Positions 9,138 through 17,266 of a DNA stretch of 64,000 bases are shown one piece after another. Position 1 is the first letter of the stretch. The number at the start of each line of letters is the position of its first letter. The DNA comes from CAVRXQ01 sp963725215. Its GTDB lineage: Bacteria; Actinomycetota; Acidimicrobiia; Acidimicrobiales; Bog-793. Below the pieces are notes generated by a model, which saw only the letters and a program-made list of their open reading frames with translations, had not been told where the DNA came from and ran no database searches. The DNA is taken from assembly GCA_963725215.1 (NCBI GenBank), contig CAVRXQ010000002.1, positions 434,001 to 498,000 on the forward strand, written 5' to 3'. The translations under genes and the position numbers were made by a program.

Positions 9138-10124
9138 GTGACACTGAACGCCGGAAGTGCGCACCCTTCGCGTACAGGCGAGGTCACCGCCGGGAGGAGC
9201 AGGCGCTTCTCGAATGACTCGCAACCGTACAGTCGCCTCGTGCCTCACCGCGACGACACCCACCGTTCGCACGACTTCGAATGGGACGCCGAGGCGACCG
9301 CGGTTCGGGCCGAGATGGAAGGCGAGGTTTTGGCAGCTCTGGTCGAGCAGGCGCTCGACGAGGTGGTCGTTACCTGCGCCGGCCGCAATTTGAACGTCCG
9401 CCGAGTCCTTGACCTCGGCTGTGGACCAGGAGTCGCCACGACCCTGATCGCCGGGCGCTTCCCCCGGGCAAACGTCGTCGCAGCCGACGGTTCGGCAGCG
9501 ATGCTCGAGCACGCCCGTGCTAGGTCGCGGCGCTTCCGTGTTGACCAGCGCGTGAACACGCACCGCCTCGAGCTGCCCGCCGGCCTTGACACCTTGGACC
9601 CAGCTGATGTGGTCTGGGCATCGATGGTGCTTCATCACGTTGGAAATGAGTTGGCGGCGCTCCGTCAGATCCGTACGCTGCTCGAACCCGGAGGCCTCCT
9701 CGCGCTCGTCGAGCACGACGGCAAGACGCGTGTCCTCCCCGATGACGTCGACGTCGGCCGCACTGGCCTGTGGGAGAGGCTGGACGAGGCGGAGGAGGCG
9801 TGGTTTCGCGATATGCGGACCGGGCTTCCTGACGCCACCGAATCTGCCAGCCACGCGAAAATGCTCGGCGACGCTGGCTTTCACCTCCTTGTCGATCGAA
9901 TGCTGGAGATCACGCTCGAGCCGCCCCTCGACGACTGCGCTCGTCGATTCGCTCATAGCTTTCTCCAACGCACCAAGACCGATCTGGAGCCCTACGCCAA
10001 TCGGTCCGACCTCCAGTCGCTCGACCGACTTCTGGACGAGGAGTCACCAGACGGCATCCTGAAGCGGGAGGACGCGGTTCTCTCCACTTCCCGCCATCTC
10101 TACGTGGCGTCGGCTGCCGGCTGA
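9138..10124 (+). CDS. Class I SAM-dependent methyltransferase
   Basis: A protein of up to 328 residues with methyltransferase motif I VLDLGCGPGVATTLIAGRFP, strand 2 NVVAADGSAAML, motif IV ADVVWASMVLHHVGNE and the post-motif LLEPGGLLALVEHD. The first 30-40 residues are low-complexity and may not be translated; a GTG at 9240 is an alternative start close to the first recognisable segment. A long opposite-strand open frame over this region is a codon-bias shadow. Substrate unknown. Confidence 0.82.
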   Translation: MTLNAGSAHPSRTGEVTAGRSRRFSNDSQPYSRLVPHRDDTHRSHDFEWDAEATAVRAEMEGEVLAALVEQALDEVVVTCAGRNLNVRRVLDLGCGPGVATTLIAGRFPRANVVAADGSAAMLEHARARSRRFRVDQRVNTHRLELPAGLDTLDPADVVWASMVLHHVGNELAALRQIRTLLEPGGLLALVEHDGKTRVLPDDVDVGRTGLWERLDEAEEAWFRDMRTGLPDATESASHAKMLGDAGFHLLVDRMLEITLEPPLDDCARRFAHSFLQRTKTDLEPYANRSDLQSLDRLLDEESPDGILKREDAVLSTSRHLYVASAAG

Positions 10125-10338
10125 ACAGTCGGCCGCTCCCTGGACCGAAGTCGCCTTCCGAAGAGAGGTTGGCTTTCGATTGCCTCGCCTCATGAGTTCA
10201 CTACCGATCGAGTAACGGGCGCCATATCGCCTATTGGCGCGACGCGCGTGGCTTCGCAGCGAACCGTCGAACGACGGCGCTGAAATCGAGTTGTGTCCCA
10301 TAATTGTGCGAGATCCCGCCTCGATGGGTGCCCACAAA

Positions 10339-10783
10339 CGCCGGCACGCGGGCGCTCCTCTTTCTGGTCAGGCAGGCCGAGCTCTTCGCTCTGAGCTCCG
10401 GAGTATTCGCGTCGTGGTGAATGCGGGAAGCGACCGCGCTCGCAACAAGTAGCCCCAAACGTCGCTGACTAGACCTCGAAACTGGGCGAAGCGAGCTCGC
10501 CCTGGCACACAATCCCGAGATTACGCGTACCGATGGTTACGGTTCGCGAAACGTCGAATCCTCCTCGCGCGAGGCGCGAGTTCGTCCTCCAGTGACTGGG
10601 CGGCGCTCACGAGGATCTCGACGTCGCGGTCGTTGAATGCTGCACGCTCTCTCGAAGCTGCAATGAAGATCCCGATCGCTCGAATGCCGTCCCGCAACGG
10701 AACGCTCACGAAGGAGCCGACGCCGAGTCGTGTCGTCGTGGCGTGGTCGACGAACGGGCCCTTTGCGGTGTCGTCGCAGCGGA
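10339..10783. repeat. Arm 1 of a 445-bp inverted repeat
   Basis: The reverse complement of this stretch recurs at 11946-12390 with no difference in the parts I compared base by base, including both ends. Arm 1 covers the 3' 263 bases of the GAF-domain gene plus about 180 bp downstream of it. The boundaries are sharp: beyond 10783 the GAF gene continues but the second copy does not, and below 10339 the flanks differ. Confidence 0.92.
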
Positions 10784-11024
10784 AAGCCGAGCCGCTTAGA
10801 AATGCGAGCCCGGACATGCTCTCATTGATGCCTAGTCGCAACTGGTCGAGTCCGCCAATGTTTCCTGCTCGAGATGCCTCGACCAGTTGGTCTCCGACGA
10901 CGAGAGCGACGCCGCATCCGTCGGCTTTCGGAATCAGCCGCAGAACCTCTTGAGATGCCCGAGTCATCGCGGCGTTCGACTCGCCACTTTTGCTCGCCTT
11001 TTGTGCTGCGGGTCGCTCGCTCAT
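10521..11024 (-). CDS. GAF-domain protein
   Basis: A 167-residue single-domain GAF protein (residues about 20-150; GVALVVGDQLVEASRAGN, LGVGSFVSVPLRDG, AIGIFIAASRERAAF). GAF domains bind small ligands or mediate dimerisation; there is no output domain, so it may act in trans with a kinase, a cyclase or an ANTAR protein not seen here. The start at ATG 11024 is supported by GGAGG nine bases upstream; the upstream extension to 11150 lacks homology. Its last 87 codons are duplicated in inverted orientation at 11946-12208. Confidence 0.78.
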   Translation of the reverse strand: MSERPAAQKASKSGESNAAMTRASQEVLRLIPKADGCGVALVVGDQLVEASRAGNIGGLDQLRLGINESMSGLAFLSGSAFRCDDTAKGPFVDHATTTRLGVGSFVSVPLRDGIRAIGIFIAASRERAAFNDRDVEILVSAAQSLEDELAPRARRIRRFANRNHRYA

Positions 11025-11240
11025 TGTCGAAAGCCTCCGCCTAAAAGGTGTGCTCCCTCGTACAAAACGACACTTTCCGAAGACGCATGAAGGGCCGAAA
11101 GTCCCGACCGGGCCGGGTTGTCGTTGACTACCCGGACCATCCCCGAACATTCACCGCCGATGGGACGAGGGGCATCACCGATCGCCGGCCCTGCGAGATC
11201 CTTCGGGTACACGTCTTTTCTACGCGGCGGGCAGACCGTT

Positions 11241-11849
11241 TCACTTGGAGTAAACCCCAGGCACGAGGGCGTCACACGCTTTCTGCGCGCCCTGGTATTG
11301 AGGAGAGTTCTGGTCGACGCCGATGTCGCGCACAACTCCGGCATTGGTCGGATCGGGGAAGTTCGGCACGCCATGTGAGCGCATGCACTGCACGAACTTC
11401 AGTTCCTTGGCGAGGGCTTGCTGGTTCTGCGCGGGGGTGGGTACCCCGCCTGGGAGGAGGTGGCGGCATGTCTGATCAGCCGAGATGTACTGAGGCGACA
11501 TCCGATCGATACCGCTCGACATCGGCGCACCATCCTTTCCGCCATACGCGAATTTGACGTTGATCTGGCCATCGCTGGTCGGGTCGGGGAAGTTCGACAC
11601 GCCATGTGAGCGCATGCAGTCGACGTACGCGAGAGCGGCCTTGTATTTCGCAGCGGTACTGCCGCCACTTCCCGCTGTCTGGGACGACGACGTCTGGGTT
11701 GTGGTCGTCGTTGAGCCGAGGTTTGCGACGCCGGTCGACGGTGACCCGCCGCAGGCCGCGCCTACGAGGCCACCTGCTGCCAGGGCGAGGATGAACAGTG
11801 CTTGTCTCAGCGGTCGGCGCGCGACCATCTGCTTACTCGTTACCTCCAT
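11241..11849 (-). CDS. Secreted lipoprotein with two CMRSHGVxNFPDP repeats
   Basis: A protein of about 202 residues with a lipoprotein signal (FILALAAGGLVGAAC) and a Ser/Thr-rich linker (GSTTTTTQTSSSQT). Two homologous modules follow, each starting with CMRSHGV and NFPDP and ending with a second Cys (TCRHLLPGG; ACDALVPG), so each module probably forms one disulfide. The family occurs in high-G+C actinobacteria without known function. A paralogue lies at 19476-20045. The start may be ATG 11849 or ATG 11828. Upstream are a TATAAC -10-like box (11891-11886, minus strand) and a 38-bp palindrome. Confidence 0.75.
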   Translation of the reverse strand: MEVTSKQMVARRPLRQALFILALAAGGLVGAACGGSPSTGVANLGSTTTTTQTSSSQTAGSGGSTAAKYKAALAYVDCMRSHGVSNFPDPTSDGQINVKFAYGGKDGAPMSSGIDRMSPQYISADQTCRHLLPGGVPTPAQNQQALAKELKFVQCMRSHGVPNFPDPTNAGVVRDIGVDQNSPQYQGAQKACDALVPGVYSK

Positions 11850-11901
11850 CTCCCGCGTCCCGCGGTCGGAGCTGCCCGGTAGGCAGTTATAGGGTTTCGG
11901 A

Positions 11902-11939
11902 GGTCACAGCAGGGTCACAATTGTGACCCTGCTGTGACC
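11902..11939. promoter_or_regulatory. Perfect 38-bp palindrome upstream of the lipoprotein gene
   Basis: The left half reads GGTCACAGCAGGGTCACAA and the right half is its exact reverse complement, with no loop. Each half holds two GGTCACA-type boxes. It lies 52 bp upstream of the lipoprotein ATG at 11849 and 6 bp from the inner edge of arm 2 of the inverted repeat. It could be a multi-site operator, or a cruciform-forming sequence linked to the inverted duplication. There is no T-run. Confidence 0.7.
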
Positions 11940-11945
11940 CGCACG

Positions 11946-12208
11946 TCCGCTGCGACGACACCGCAAAGGGCCCGTTCGTCGACCACGCCACGACGACACG
12001 ACTCGGCGTCGGCTCCTTCGTGAGCGTTCCGTTGCGGGACGGCATTCGAGCGATCGGGATCTTCATTGCAGCTTCGAGAGAGCGTGCAGCATTCAACGAC
12101 CGCGACGTCGAGATCCTCGTGAGCGCCGCCCAGTCACTGGAGGACGAACTCGCGCCTCGCGCGAGGAGGATTCGACGTTTCGCGAACCGTAACCATCGGT
12201 ACGCGTAA
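11946..12208 (+). pseudogene. Truncated duplicate of the GAF-domain gene (C-terminal part)
   Basis: It encodes the last 87 residues of the GAF protein at 10521-11024, identical in translation (for example SVPLRDGIRAIGIFIAAS) to the stop codon. The N-terminal 80 residues are missing because the inverted repeat begins inside the gene. There is no start or ribosome site belonging to the gene, so it is probably not expressed as a functional protein. Confidence 0.85.
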
Positions 12209-12390
12209 TCTCGGGATTGTGTGCCAGGGCGAGCTCGCTTCGCCCAGTTTCGAGGTCTAGTCAGCGACGTTTGGGGCTACTTGTTGCGAGCGCGGTCGCT
12301 TCCCGCATTCACCACGACGCGAATACTCCGGAGCTCAGAGCGAAGAGCTCGGCCTGCCTGACCAGAAAGAGGAGCGCCCGCGTGCCGGCG
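11946..12390. repeat. Arm 2 of the 445-bp inverted repeat
   Basis: This is the reverse complement of 10339-10783. The two arms are separated by 1162 bp that hold the 5' part of the GAF gene, the lipoprotein gene and the 38-bp palindrome. The region from 12391 to the IS3-family element at about 12686 carries no recognisable gene; an open frame running from the arm into it (12217-12669) is chimeric and lacks homology I recognise. Confidence 0.92.
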
Positions 12391-12736
12391 ATAGGTGACG
12401 CTTTCAATTCCGAATGCTTGATGCGCGTTATGGGACGCGGGTTGCACTCCAGATCTGTCGTTGGCGAGGATGCCTACCGCGCAGCCTTCCTCGTGAACGG
12501 CACGGTTTGCATCGAGAGTTCGATTTGCCGTCTTGTTTCCGATCCAAGGTTATGGACGGGTTTCGAGTGGTTAGTACGAGATCATGAGTCCTTGACTGTC
12601 AGCGACACCAACACGTCACGCGCAAGCGTGAGCGAATTCCTCGAATCCATTCGCCTCGTCGATAAATGAAGCCCCGGCTGTCTTTTGAATCGCCCTGGGT
12701 TTCCTGGAGGCTCCAAACCTTGGAAAGGTTGGAGAC

Positions 12737-13058
12737 ATGGGAGACCCACAAAAGAGGTACCCGCCTGAGCTGAAGGAGCGGGCGGTGCGGATGGTCCTCG
12801 AGGCCCGAGCCGCTGATCCGAACGATCACAACGCGATCCACGCGCATCGCCCGGCAGCTCGGTGTCGGGGCGGAGTCACTGCGCAACTGGTTGAAGCAGA
12901 CCCTCATCGACTCGGGCGAGCGCCCCGGGACGACGACCGACGAGCGCAAGCAGATCACTGAGCTCGAAAAGGAGGTGAAAGAGCTCCGACGCGCCAACGC
13001 GATCCTGCGCTCTGCGTCGGCTTTCTTCGCGGCGGAGCTCGACCGCCCACAGAAGTGA
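12737..13058 (+). pseudogene. IS3-family orfA, HTH protein, with a 1-base insertion
   Basis: The N-terminal HTH part (MGDPQKRYPPELKERAVRMV) is in one frame and the rest (RIARQLGVGAESLRNWLKQ, then the ITELEKEVKELRRANAILRS leucine-zipper part, ending DRPQK) is in another. Removing one C of the CC at 12838-12839 restores a continuous protein through AITRIA. This is not the usual programmed -1 shift, which lies at the orfA/orfB junction. The orfA stop TGA overlaps the orfB ATG by one base (TGATG at 13056-13060). Confidence 0.85.
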
Positions 13059-13957
13059 TGGTCCGCTACATCGACGAGCACAAAGAGGTGTTCGGGGTCG
13101 AGCCCATCTGCCGTCAGTTGCAGGTGGCCCAGAGCACCTACTACGCGGCGAAGTCACGGCCACCATCAGCGCGTGCACGGCGTGACGCGCTGTTGATCCC
13201 GATCCTCGTCGCGCTGTGGAGCGCGAACTTCCGGGTCTATGGGGCAAGAAAGCTCTGGAAGTCCGCCCGGCGCGCCGGCCACGACGTCGGACGCGACCAG
13301 GTCGCCCGCCTCATGCGCATCGCTGGGATCGAGGGCCTGCGCAGGGGGAAGAAGCACCGCACGACGAGGCCCGACGACAAGGCTGCTCGTCACCCCGATC
13401 TCGTCGAGCGTCGCTTCGTGGCCGATCGTCCGAACCGCCTGTGGGTGAGCGACATCACCTACGTCGCCACCTGGTCGGGCTTTGCCTACGTCTGTTTCAT
13501 CACCGACGCCTTCTCACGGATGATCGTCGCCTGGCGTGTCGCCACCCACATGCGCACCGAGATGGTGCTCGACGCGCTTCAGATGGCGCGATGGAAACGG
13601 GGGACGGTGCTCGAGGGGTTGGTCAGTCACTCGGATGCCGGCGGTCAGTTCACGTCTGTTCGCTATGGCGAGGCGCTCACGGATCTCGGTGCCGTGCCGT
13701 CGATCGGCTCGGTCGGCGACGCGTTCGACAACGCGCTCGCCGAGGCGATGAACGGTGCCTACAAAACAGAGCTGATCCGCGGGCCCGGCCAAGGACCCTG
13801 GCGGACCGTCGACGACGTCGAGCTCGCGACGCTCTCATGGGTGCACTGGTACAACTCAGAGCGCTTGCATGAGTATCTCGGCTACGTCCCACCGGCTGAG
13901 TTCGAGGAGGCGTTCCTCGCCAAGCAATCACATCAGCAACTCGTTGGAATCCAATAG
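13058..13957 (+). CDS. IS3-family transposase orfB (DDE integrase core)
   Basis: A 299-residue rve-type transposase. The N-terminal HTH_21 region (VEPICRQLQVAQSTYYAAK) is followed by the catalytic core: D in WVSDITYVATWSG, D in SHSDAGGQFTS and E in NALAEAMNGAYKTEL. The C-terminal motif WYNSERLHEYLGYVPPAEFE is intact. The ATG at 13058 overlaps the stop of orfA, so translation is probably coupled; with orfA frameshifted, mobility would depend on an intact copy elsewhere. Confidence 0.92.
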   Translation: MVRYIDEHKEVFGVEPICRQLQVAQSTYYAAKSRPPSARARRDALLIPILVALWSANFRVYGARKLWKSARRAGHDVGRDQVARLMRIAGIEGLRRGKKHRTTRPDDKAARHPDLVERRFVADRPNRLWVSDITYVATWSGFAYVCFITDAFSRMIVAWRVATHMRTEMVLDALQMARWKRGTVLEGLVSHSDAGGQFTSVRYGEALTDLGAVPSIGSVGDAFDNALAEAMNGAYKTELIRGPGQGPWRTVDDVELATLSWVHWYNSERLHEYLGYVPPAEFEEAFLAKQSHQQLVGIQ

Positions 13958-14069
13958 CCCGAGTTCCATCAGACCCAGGGCGATTATTTCTTATATGGTC
14001 ACGTTCCTCGTGACGATGTATGAGAGCCTCGGTCAACGAGATCTCGTAGTTCGATTTGCTCAGCTGGAG

Positions 14070-14087
14070 TTAGCTCTTTCGAGCTAA
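14070..14087. repeat. Hairpin followed by pyrimidine tract
   Basis: A perfect 7-bp stem TTAGCTC / GAGCTAA with a TTTC loop is followed by TTCCAACCTTTTTCTTTC. It may be a weak terminator for transcription leaving the IS3 element, or a leader element of the secreted protein gene that begins 88 bp later. Confidence 0.35.
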
Positions 14088-14174
14088 TTCCAACCTTTTT
14101 CTTTCTCTTCCCACTACGACGACGTCAAACTCCAACGAGTTGGGGCTGCCCAACGAGAGAGAAGGAATCGGACA

Positions 14175-14897
14175 ATGGGCTTACGTTCAGCGCAACACTT
14201 CAAACTACGAACTGGAGCGCAAAACCTAAAGGAGCGACGTGCGCCACTGCGGAAGGGGTTACTCTTCGTCGCTGCAGTATTCATAACTGGACTGGTCGCC
14301 ATCCCGAGTACAGCACTTGCGTCCGATGGGGGTTCCCACAATGGCGACCACCACCACGGCAAGCAGCACAACGGCGAGCAGCACAACGCCTCAGGATCGA
14401 GCTATCCGTGGGCCTACACTTTCGACAACAACAGCGGACCAGACTCTGGCTACTGCACCAGTTACACGAATGCTTGGGCGAACGACAGGTACTCACGCAC
14501 CTTCGTTGTTATCCCGCAAGTGGACGGCAGCTATCTCGTTGACGAAAGCTTTACGGGAAGATTTGTCACGATCGCTGGTAATCCACAACCGAACGCTTCG
14601 CCTTGCGGGGCGACAGAGACAGGTGGCGTGAAAGGTAACTACGTCGGCACTGAATCTTTTAAGATCAGCGGACCGGTGGAGTTCAATCCTGAAGCCACGT
14701 GCGTCGCATGCAATGCGACTACGACAAACTCGTCATCTGCCGAGGCTGGTAATGCCGCCTTCGTGGCAGCGTTCTTCCCTGGCGGCACGTACAGCGGAGT
14801 CGGTAACTTCGACTTCCGGTACACGACGGAGCACAACGGCTCGTGGATCGATTCGATCGCTACTCCACAAGCATCGAGCGGTAACATCACCGGCTGA
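14175..14897 (+). CDS. Secreted protein with His/Asn/Gln-rich N-terminus, unknown function
   Basis: A 240-residue exported protein. Residues about 25-50 form a signal peptide (GLLFVAAVFITGLVAIPSTALAS). The mature N-terminus is rich in His, Asn, Gln and Gly (GDHHHGKQHNGEQHN), a possible metal-binding stretch. The remainder is beta-rich with four Cys (GYCTSY; SPCGATE; TCVACNA) that could form two disulfides. I do not recognise the family. AGAAGGA lies about 8 bases before ATG 14175 and a strong intrinsic terminator follows, so it is an independent gene with an intact transcription unit. Its A+T content is higher than that of the chromosomal genes, which suggests acquisition with the surrounding mobile DNA. 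Confidence 0.7.
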   Translation: MGLRSAQHFKLRTGAQNLKERRAPLRKGLLFVAAVFITGLVAIPSTALASDGGSHNGDHHHGKQHNGEQHNASGSSYPWAYTFDNNSGPDSGYCTSYTNAWANDRYSRTFVVIPQVDGSYLVDESFTGRFVTIAGNPQPNASPCGATETGGVKGNYVGTESFKISGPVEFNPEATCVACNATTTNSSSAEAGNAAFVAAFFPGGTYSGVGNFDFRYTTEHNGSWIDSIATPQASSGNITG

Positions 14898-14917
14898 CGC
14901 AGACAGCTTCTTAACCG

Positions 14918-14958
14918 AAATCCCCCGGTCTCGTAATGGCGGCCGGGGGATTTTGTTT
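14918..14958 (+). terminator. Rho-independent terminator
   Basis: The stem ATCCCCCGG(TC) pairs with (G)CCGGGGGAT around an 11-12-base loop, preceded by AAA and followed by TTTTGTTTT. It lies 21 bases after the stop of the secreted-protein gene. It is the clearest intrinsic terminator in the window. Confidence 0.88.
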
Positions 14959-15016
14959 TACCGTCGCACGAATCAAGGCGAGCCCCTTCATCCCACGAAC
15001 TACATGATTCGGAGCT

Positions 15017-15370
15017 TTGTTTACGAAGACGGCGCACCACATTCCGCCTTTGTTCTTCTGGCCCATCAGCCGCCTCCGATCGATGACCGATCAAGCCGCT
15101 TATGCAATCCTTCGATCTCGTGCGAAAAAAGCGAAAGTGAAATTGTTCAGCCCACACGATTTACGCCGGAGCTGCGTCTCAGACCTTCTGGAAGCCGGTG
15201 TCGACATCTCGATCGTGCAGCGTCTTGTCGGCCACGCAAATGTGACGACGACTGCTCGTTACGACCGTCGAGGAGAACAGGCAAAGAAGCGAGCTGCCAA
15301 GAGCCTGCACGTCCCGTTCGTAATCAATGAGCGTCTCGACCGGCGGGCATCGGACGGACGGGCCGACTAA
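15017..15370 (+). pseudogene. Tyrosine recombinase, C-terminal fragment
   Basis: It encodes about the last 95 residues of a phage-type integrase: MTDQAAYAILRSRAKKA, the HxxR box PHDLRRSCVSDLLEAG, the second His in VGHANVTTTARY and the nucleophilic Tyr of ARYDRRGEQ. The N-terminal arm-binding and core domains, with the first catalytic Arg, are missing. It begins just after the terminator of the secreted-protein gene, at a probable recombination boundary. It is not of the same subfamily as the integrase at 47.4-49.7 kb. Confidence 0.8.
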
Positions 15371-15428
15371 TGACGGCGACCTCGGGAAGTGATGACTCGA
15401 ATTACGTACTTCTGCTCGTTTGTCCCTC

Positions 15429-15757
15429 ATGACCGTTCCTATCGAACTCAGGCCCCACATATTTCGAGGCGTCAAAGCGAAACTGGAGCGGGCAGAACAC
15501 CATCGATAAGTCATTAACGATTGCTTGAGGGATACGGGGAAAGACACGGATACAAGGTTTCGTTCAAGCAGAACCCTAATGGCAGCATCGTCAGCGCCAT
15601 CTTCACGGTTGAGCGTTCGCCCGAAGTAAGTCTCGGCATCACAATCGGGGAGTTCTTGCACAACGCCAGAGGGGCGCTCGACCACATGGTCTACGCACTC
15701 CTGGAAACTCGACTTCGGGGCTTGTCCGGAGACCTTTTGCTCCTCCAATTCGATTAA
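15429..15757 (+). pseudogene. Decayed conserved hypothetical gene (multiple frameshifts)
   Basis: ATG 15429 opens MTVPIELRPHIFRGVKAKLERAEHHR and then meets a stop. In a second frame, from about 15521, the protein-like sequence continues: GYGERHGYKVSFKQNPNG, RSPEVSLGITIGEFLHNARG, ALDHMVYALLET. The arrangement resembles a widespread actinobacterial hypothetical family with a helical IGDxxHNxRSALDHLVW motif. At least two frame changes are needed to join the parts, and the C-terminus is lost. Confidence 0.5.
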
Positions 15758-15933
15758 CGCCTGGTCCTTACCCATGCGGGTGATAGCGCCGAAGGACACC
15801 TGGACATCCTTCGGCTGGATGCTCACATCGATGGCACCGATGCCCGATCCGGGTGCCGCCATCGCATCGCGAGAGCACGAAGTTGTTACAGCTAGGCAAG
15901 TGATAACTACATTGAAGGGCGGAGGGTGTTGCG

Positions 15934-16926
15934 ATGTCTGGTCAGGGCAGCCCCGACAACTTGGCAACGCCAAGAGGCGAGTACGAAATCATAGAGTCAT
16001 TTGAGGAAAGCGAGGCTCGCCGCGAAGCCCTGCTTTCGTCACTCGACGACATCGTCTTCGAACTCGATCGTGACGGCGTGTACTTGGGTGTCTGGACCGC
16101 GAGTAACCATCTGCTTGCTAGGCCGCGGGGCGAGCTGATCGGCCGAAGCGTTCGGGAGGTGATCGGCGACGACCTCGGCGAAGATCTAGTACGAATCATC
16201 GGGCGCGTTCTCGACAAGGGTTCGCCCGAAGTCTGGGAGTACTCGCTCTTGGTCCCGACCGGCACACGCTGGTTTCAGGCAAGACTCGCCCCGATCAAGG
16301 TCCCACGCGAGACGGCCGCCACCAGAGTGTGCCTTCTTGTACGCGACGTCTCGGATCAGAAGGTCGCCGAACAAGCCCGGACGCACGCCGAAAACGAGCT
16401 CAGGCGGCTAGCTCTCCACGACGGCCTGACAGGCCTACCCAACAAGGCCTTGTTTGCTGACCGGCTCGAGCACACGCTCGTTCGCAGTTCTCGGATTGGT
16501 GCGACAACAGCGGTGCTGTTCTGCGATCTCGACAACTTCAATACCGTCAACAACACCTTCGGGCATCTGACTGGAGATGCCGTGCTCGTCGAGGTTGCAC
16601 GGCGATTGAAATCGGCGGTCCGCGCAGAGGACACGCTCTCCCGCTTTGGCGGCGACGAATTCGTCGTCTGCTGTGAGAACGTCCGCAATCAGGCCGAGGC
16701 GCGGGAGATCGCAGGGCGAATTTCAGCAGCGCTCGTGCCGCCCGTTACAGCCAACGGGAGTGAGGTGCAGGTACGGGTAAGCATCGGAATCCGCTTAGCT
16801 GAGACTTCTGCAGAGAGCCCCGAAACGCTGATCCGCGATGCCGACATGGCAATGTACCAAGCCAAGGCGAACGGAAGGGACTGTGTAGCCGAATTCAACC
16901 AACTCAGCGACGACCAGGGACGTTAG
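15934..16926 (+). CDS. PAS-GGDEF diguanylate cyclase
   Basis: A 330-residue cytoplasmic signalling enzyme that would make cyclic di-GMP from two GTP. Residues about 22-150 form a PAS domain (LSSLDDIVFELDRDGVYL ... VRDVSDQK) and about 155-325 a GGDEF domain. The active site is intact (G239-G-D-E-F243), and an I-site RxxD (R230-A-E-D233) lies five residues upstream, so product inhibition is likely. The DNFNTVNNTFGH segment is the usual metal/nucleotide loop. GGAGGG precedes ATG 15934. There is no EAL partner nearby; the gene sits between pseudogene debris and an IS110 element. Confidence 0.93.
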   Translation: MSGQGSPDNLATPRGEYEIIESFEESEARREALLSSLDDIVFELDRDGVYLGVWTASNHLLARPRGELIGRSVREVIGDDLGEDLVRIIGRVLDKGSPEVWEYSLLVPTGTRWFQARLAPIKVPRETAATRVCLLVRDVSDQKVAEQARTHAENELRRLALHDGLTGLPNKALFADRLEHTLVRSSRIGATTAVLFCDLDNFNTVNNTFGHLTGDAVLVEVARRLKSAVRAEDTLSRFGGDEFVVCCENVRNQAEAREIAGRISAALVPPVTANGSEVQVRVSIGIRLAETSAESPETLIRDADMAMYQAKANGRDCVAEFNQLSDDQGR

Positions 16927-17266
16927 CGACTAATTCAGCCTCGCGGCGGTTTCGTCCCGCTTTCGTGCTCCGGCCCCTCTCCCGGATCTATTCCGGCAGC
17001 GAGGATCGCGTTAGCGCAGAAGGATCCGTCGCTTCGTTGATGGAACTGGCAGCGTGAGGGAGAGTGCCCAAACCAGGTCTGACCCAACGAATCCGGCTGA
17101 CGTCCTTGCGGACTGTCCTTATATCGATCAGTCGGCCCGGCCGGGCACTCGCCCGACACCCACCGGTTGGACGGAGTGACCTCATAGGAGCCTGCCGAAC
17201 AGGCCCATCGCTGTCTTGTCCGTCGTCCAGCAGGTCGGTGCCACCCCACCGGCTTTAGACGAAGGG
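16927..17266. other. 340-bp stretch, left flank of IS110 element
   Basis: No coding sequence is supported. It probably includes the left non-coding end of the IS110-family element, whose ends lack clear inverted repeats and cannot be placed by eye. Confidence 0.4.

Larger units (their letters stand above)
12686..13987 (+). mobile_element. IS3-family insertion sequence (orfA frameshifted)
   Basis: The element has orfA and orfB arranged as in IS3. Terminal inverted repeats are visible: left end AATCGCCCTGGGT from 12688, right end its complement ending at 13985, with further matches inward (TGGA, CTC). The exact outermost bases and the target duplication are unclear; ends are placed within a few bases. 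It inserted next to arm 2 of the inverted repeat. Confidence 0.85.

Noticed and set aside
8979..9968. 329-codon minus-strand frame
   Set aside because: It mirrors the methyltransferase gene on the plus strand in a G+C-rich region; composition and motifs fit only the plus-strand protein.
10231..10512. Short minus-strand frame in arm 1 and its chimeric partner at 12217-12669
   Set aside because: Both begin in the inverted repeat with the same Arg/Ser-rich sequence and then diverge; no domain, no good start region, so not called as genes.
15179..15973. 264-codon minus-strand frame opposite the integrase and DUF pseudogenes
   Set aside because: No recognisable motif and it runs across several unrelated remnants; plus-strand readings match known families.
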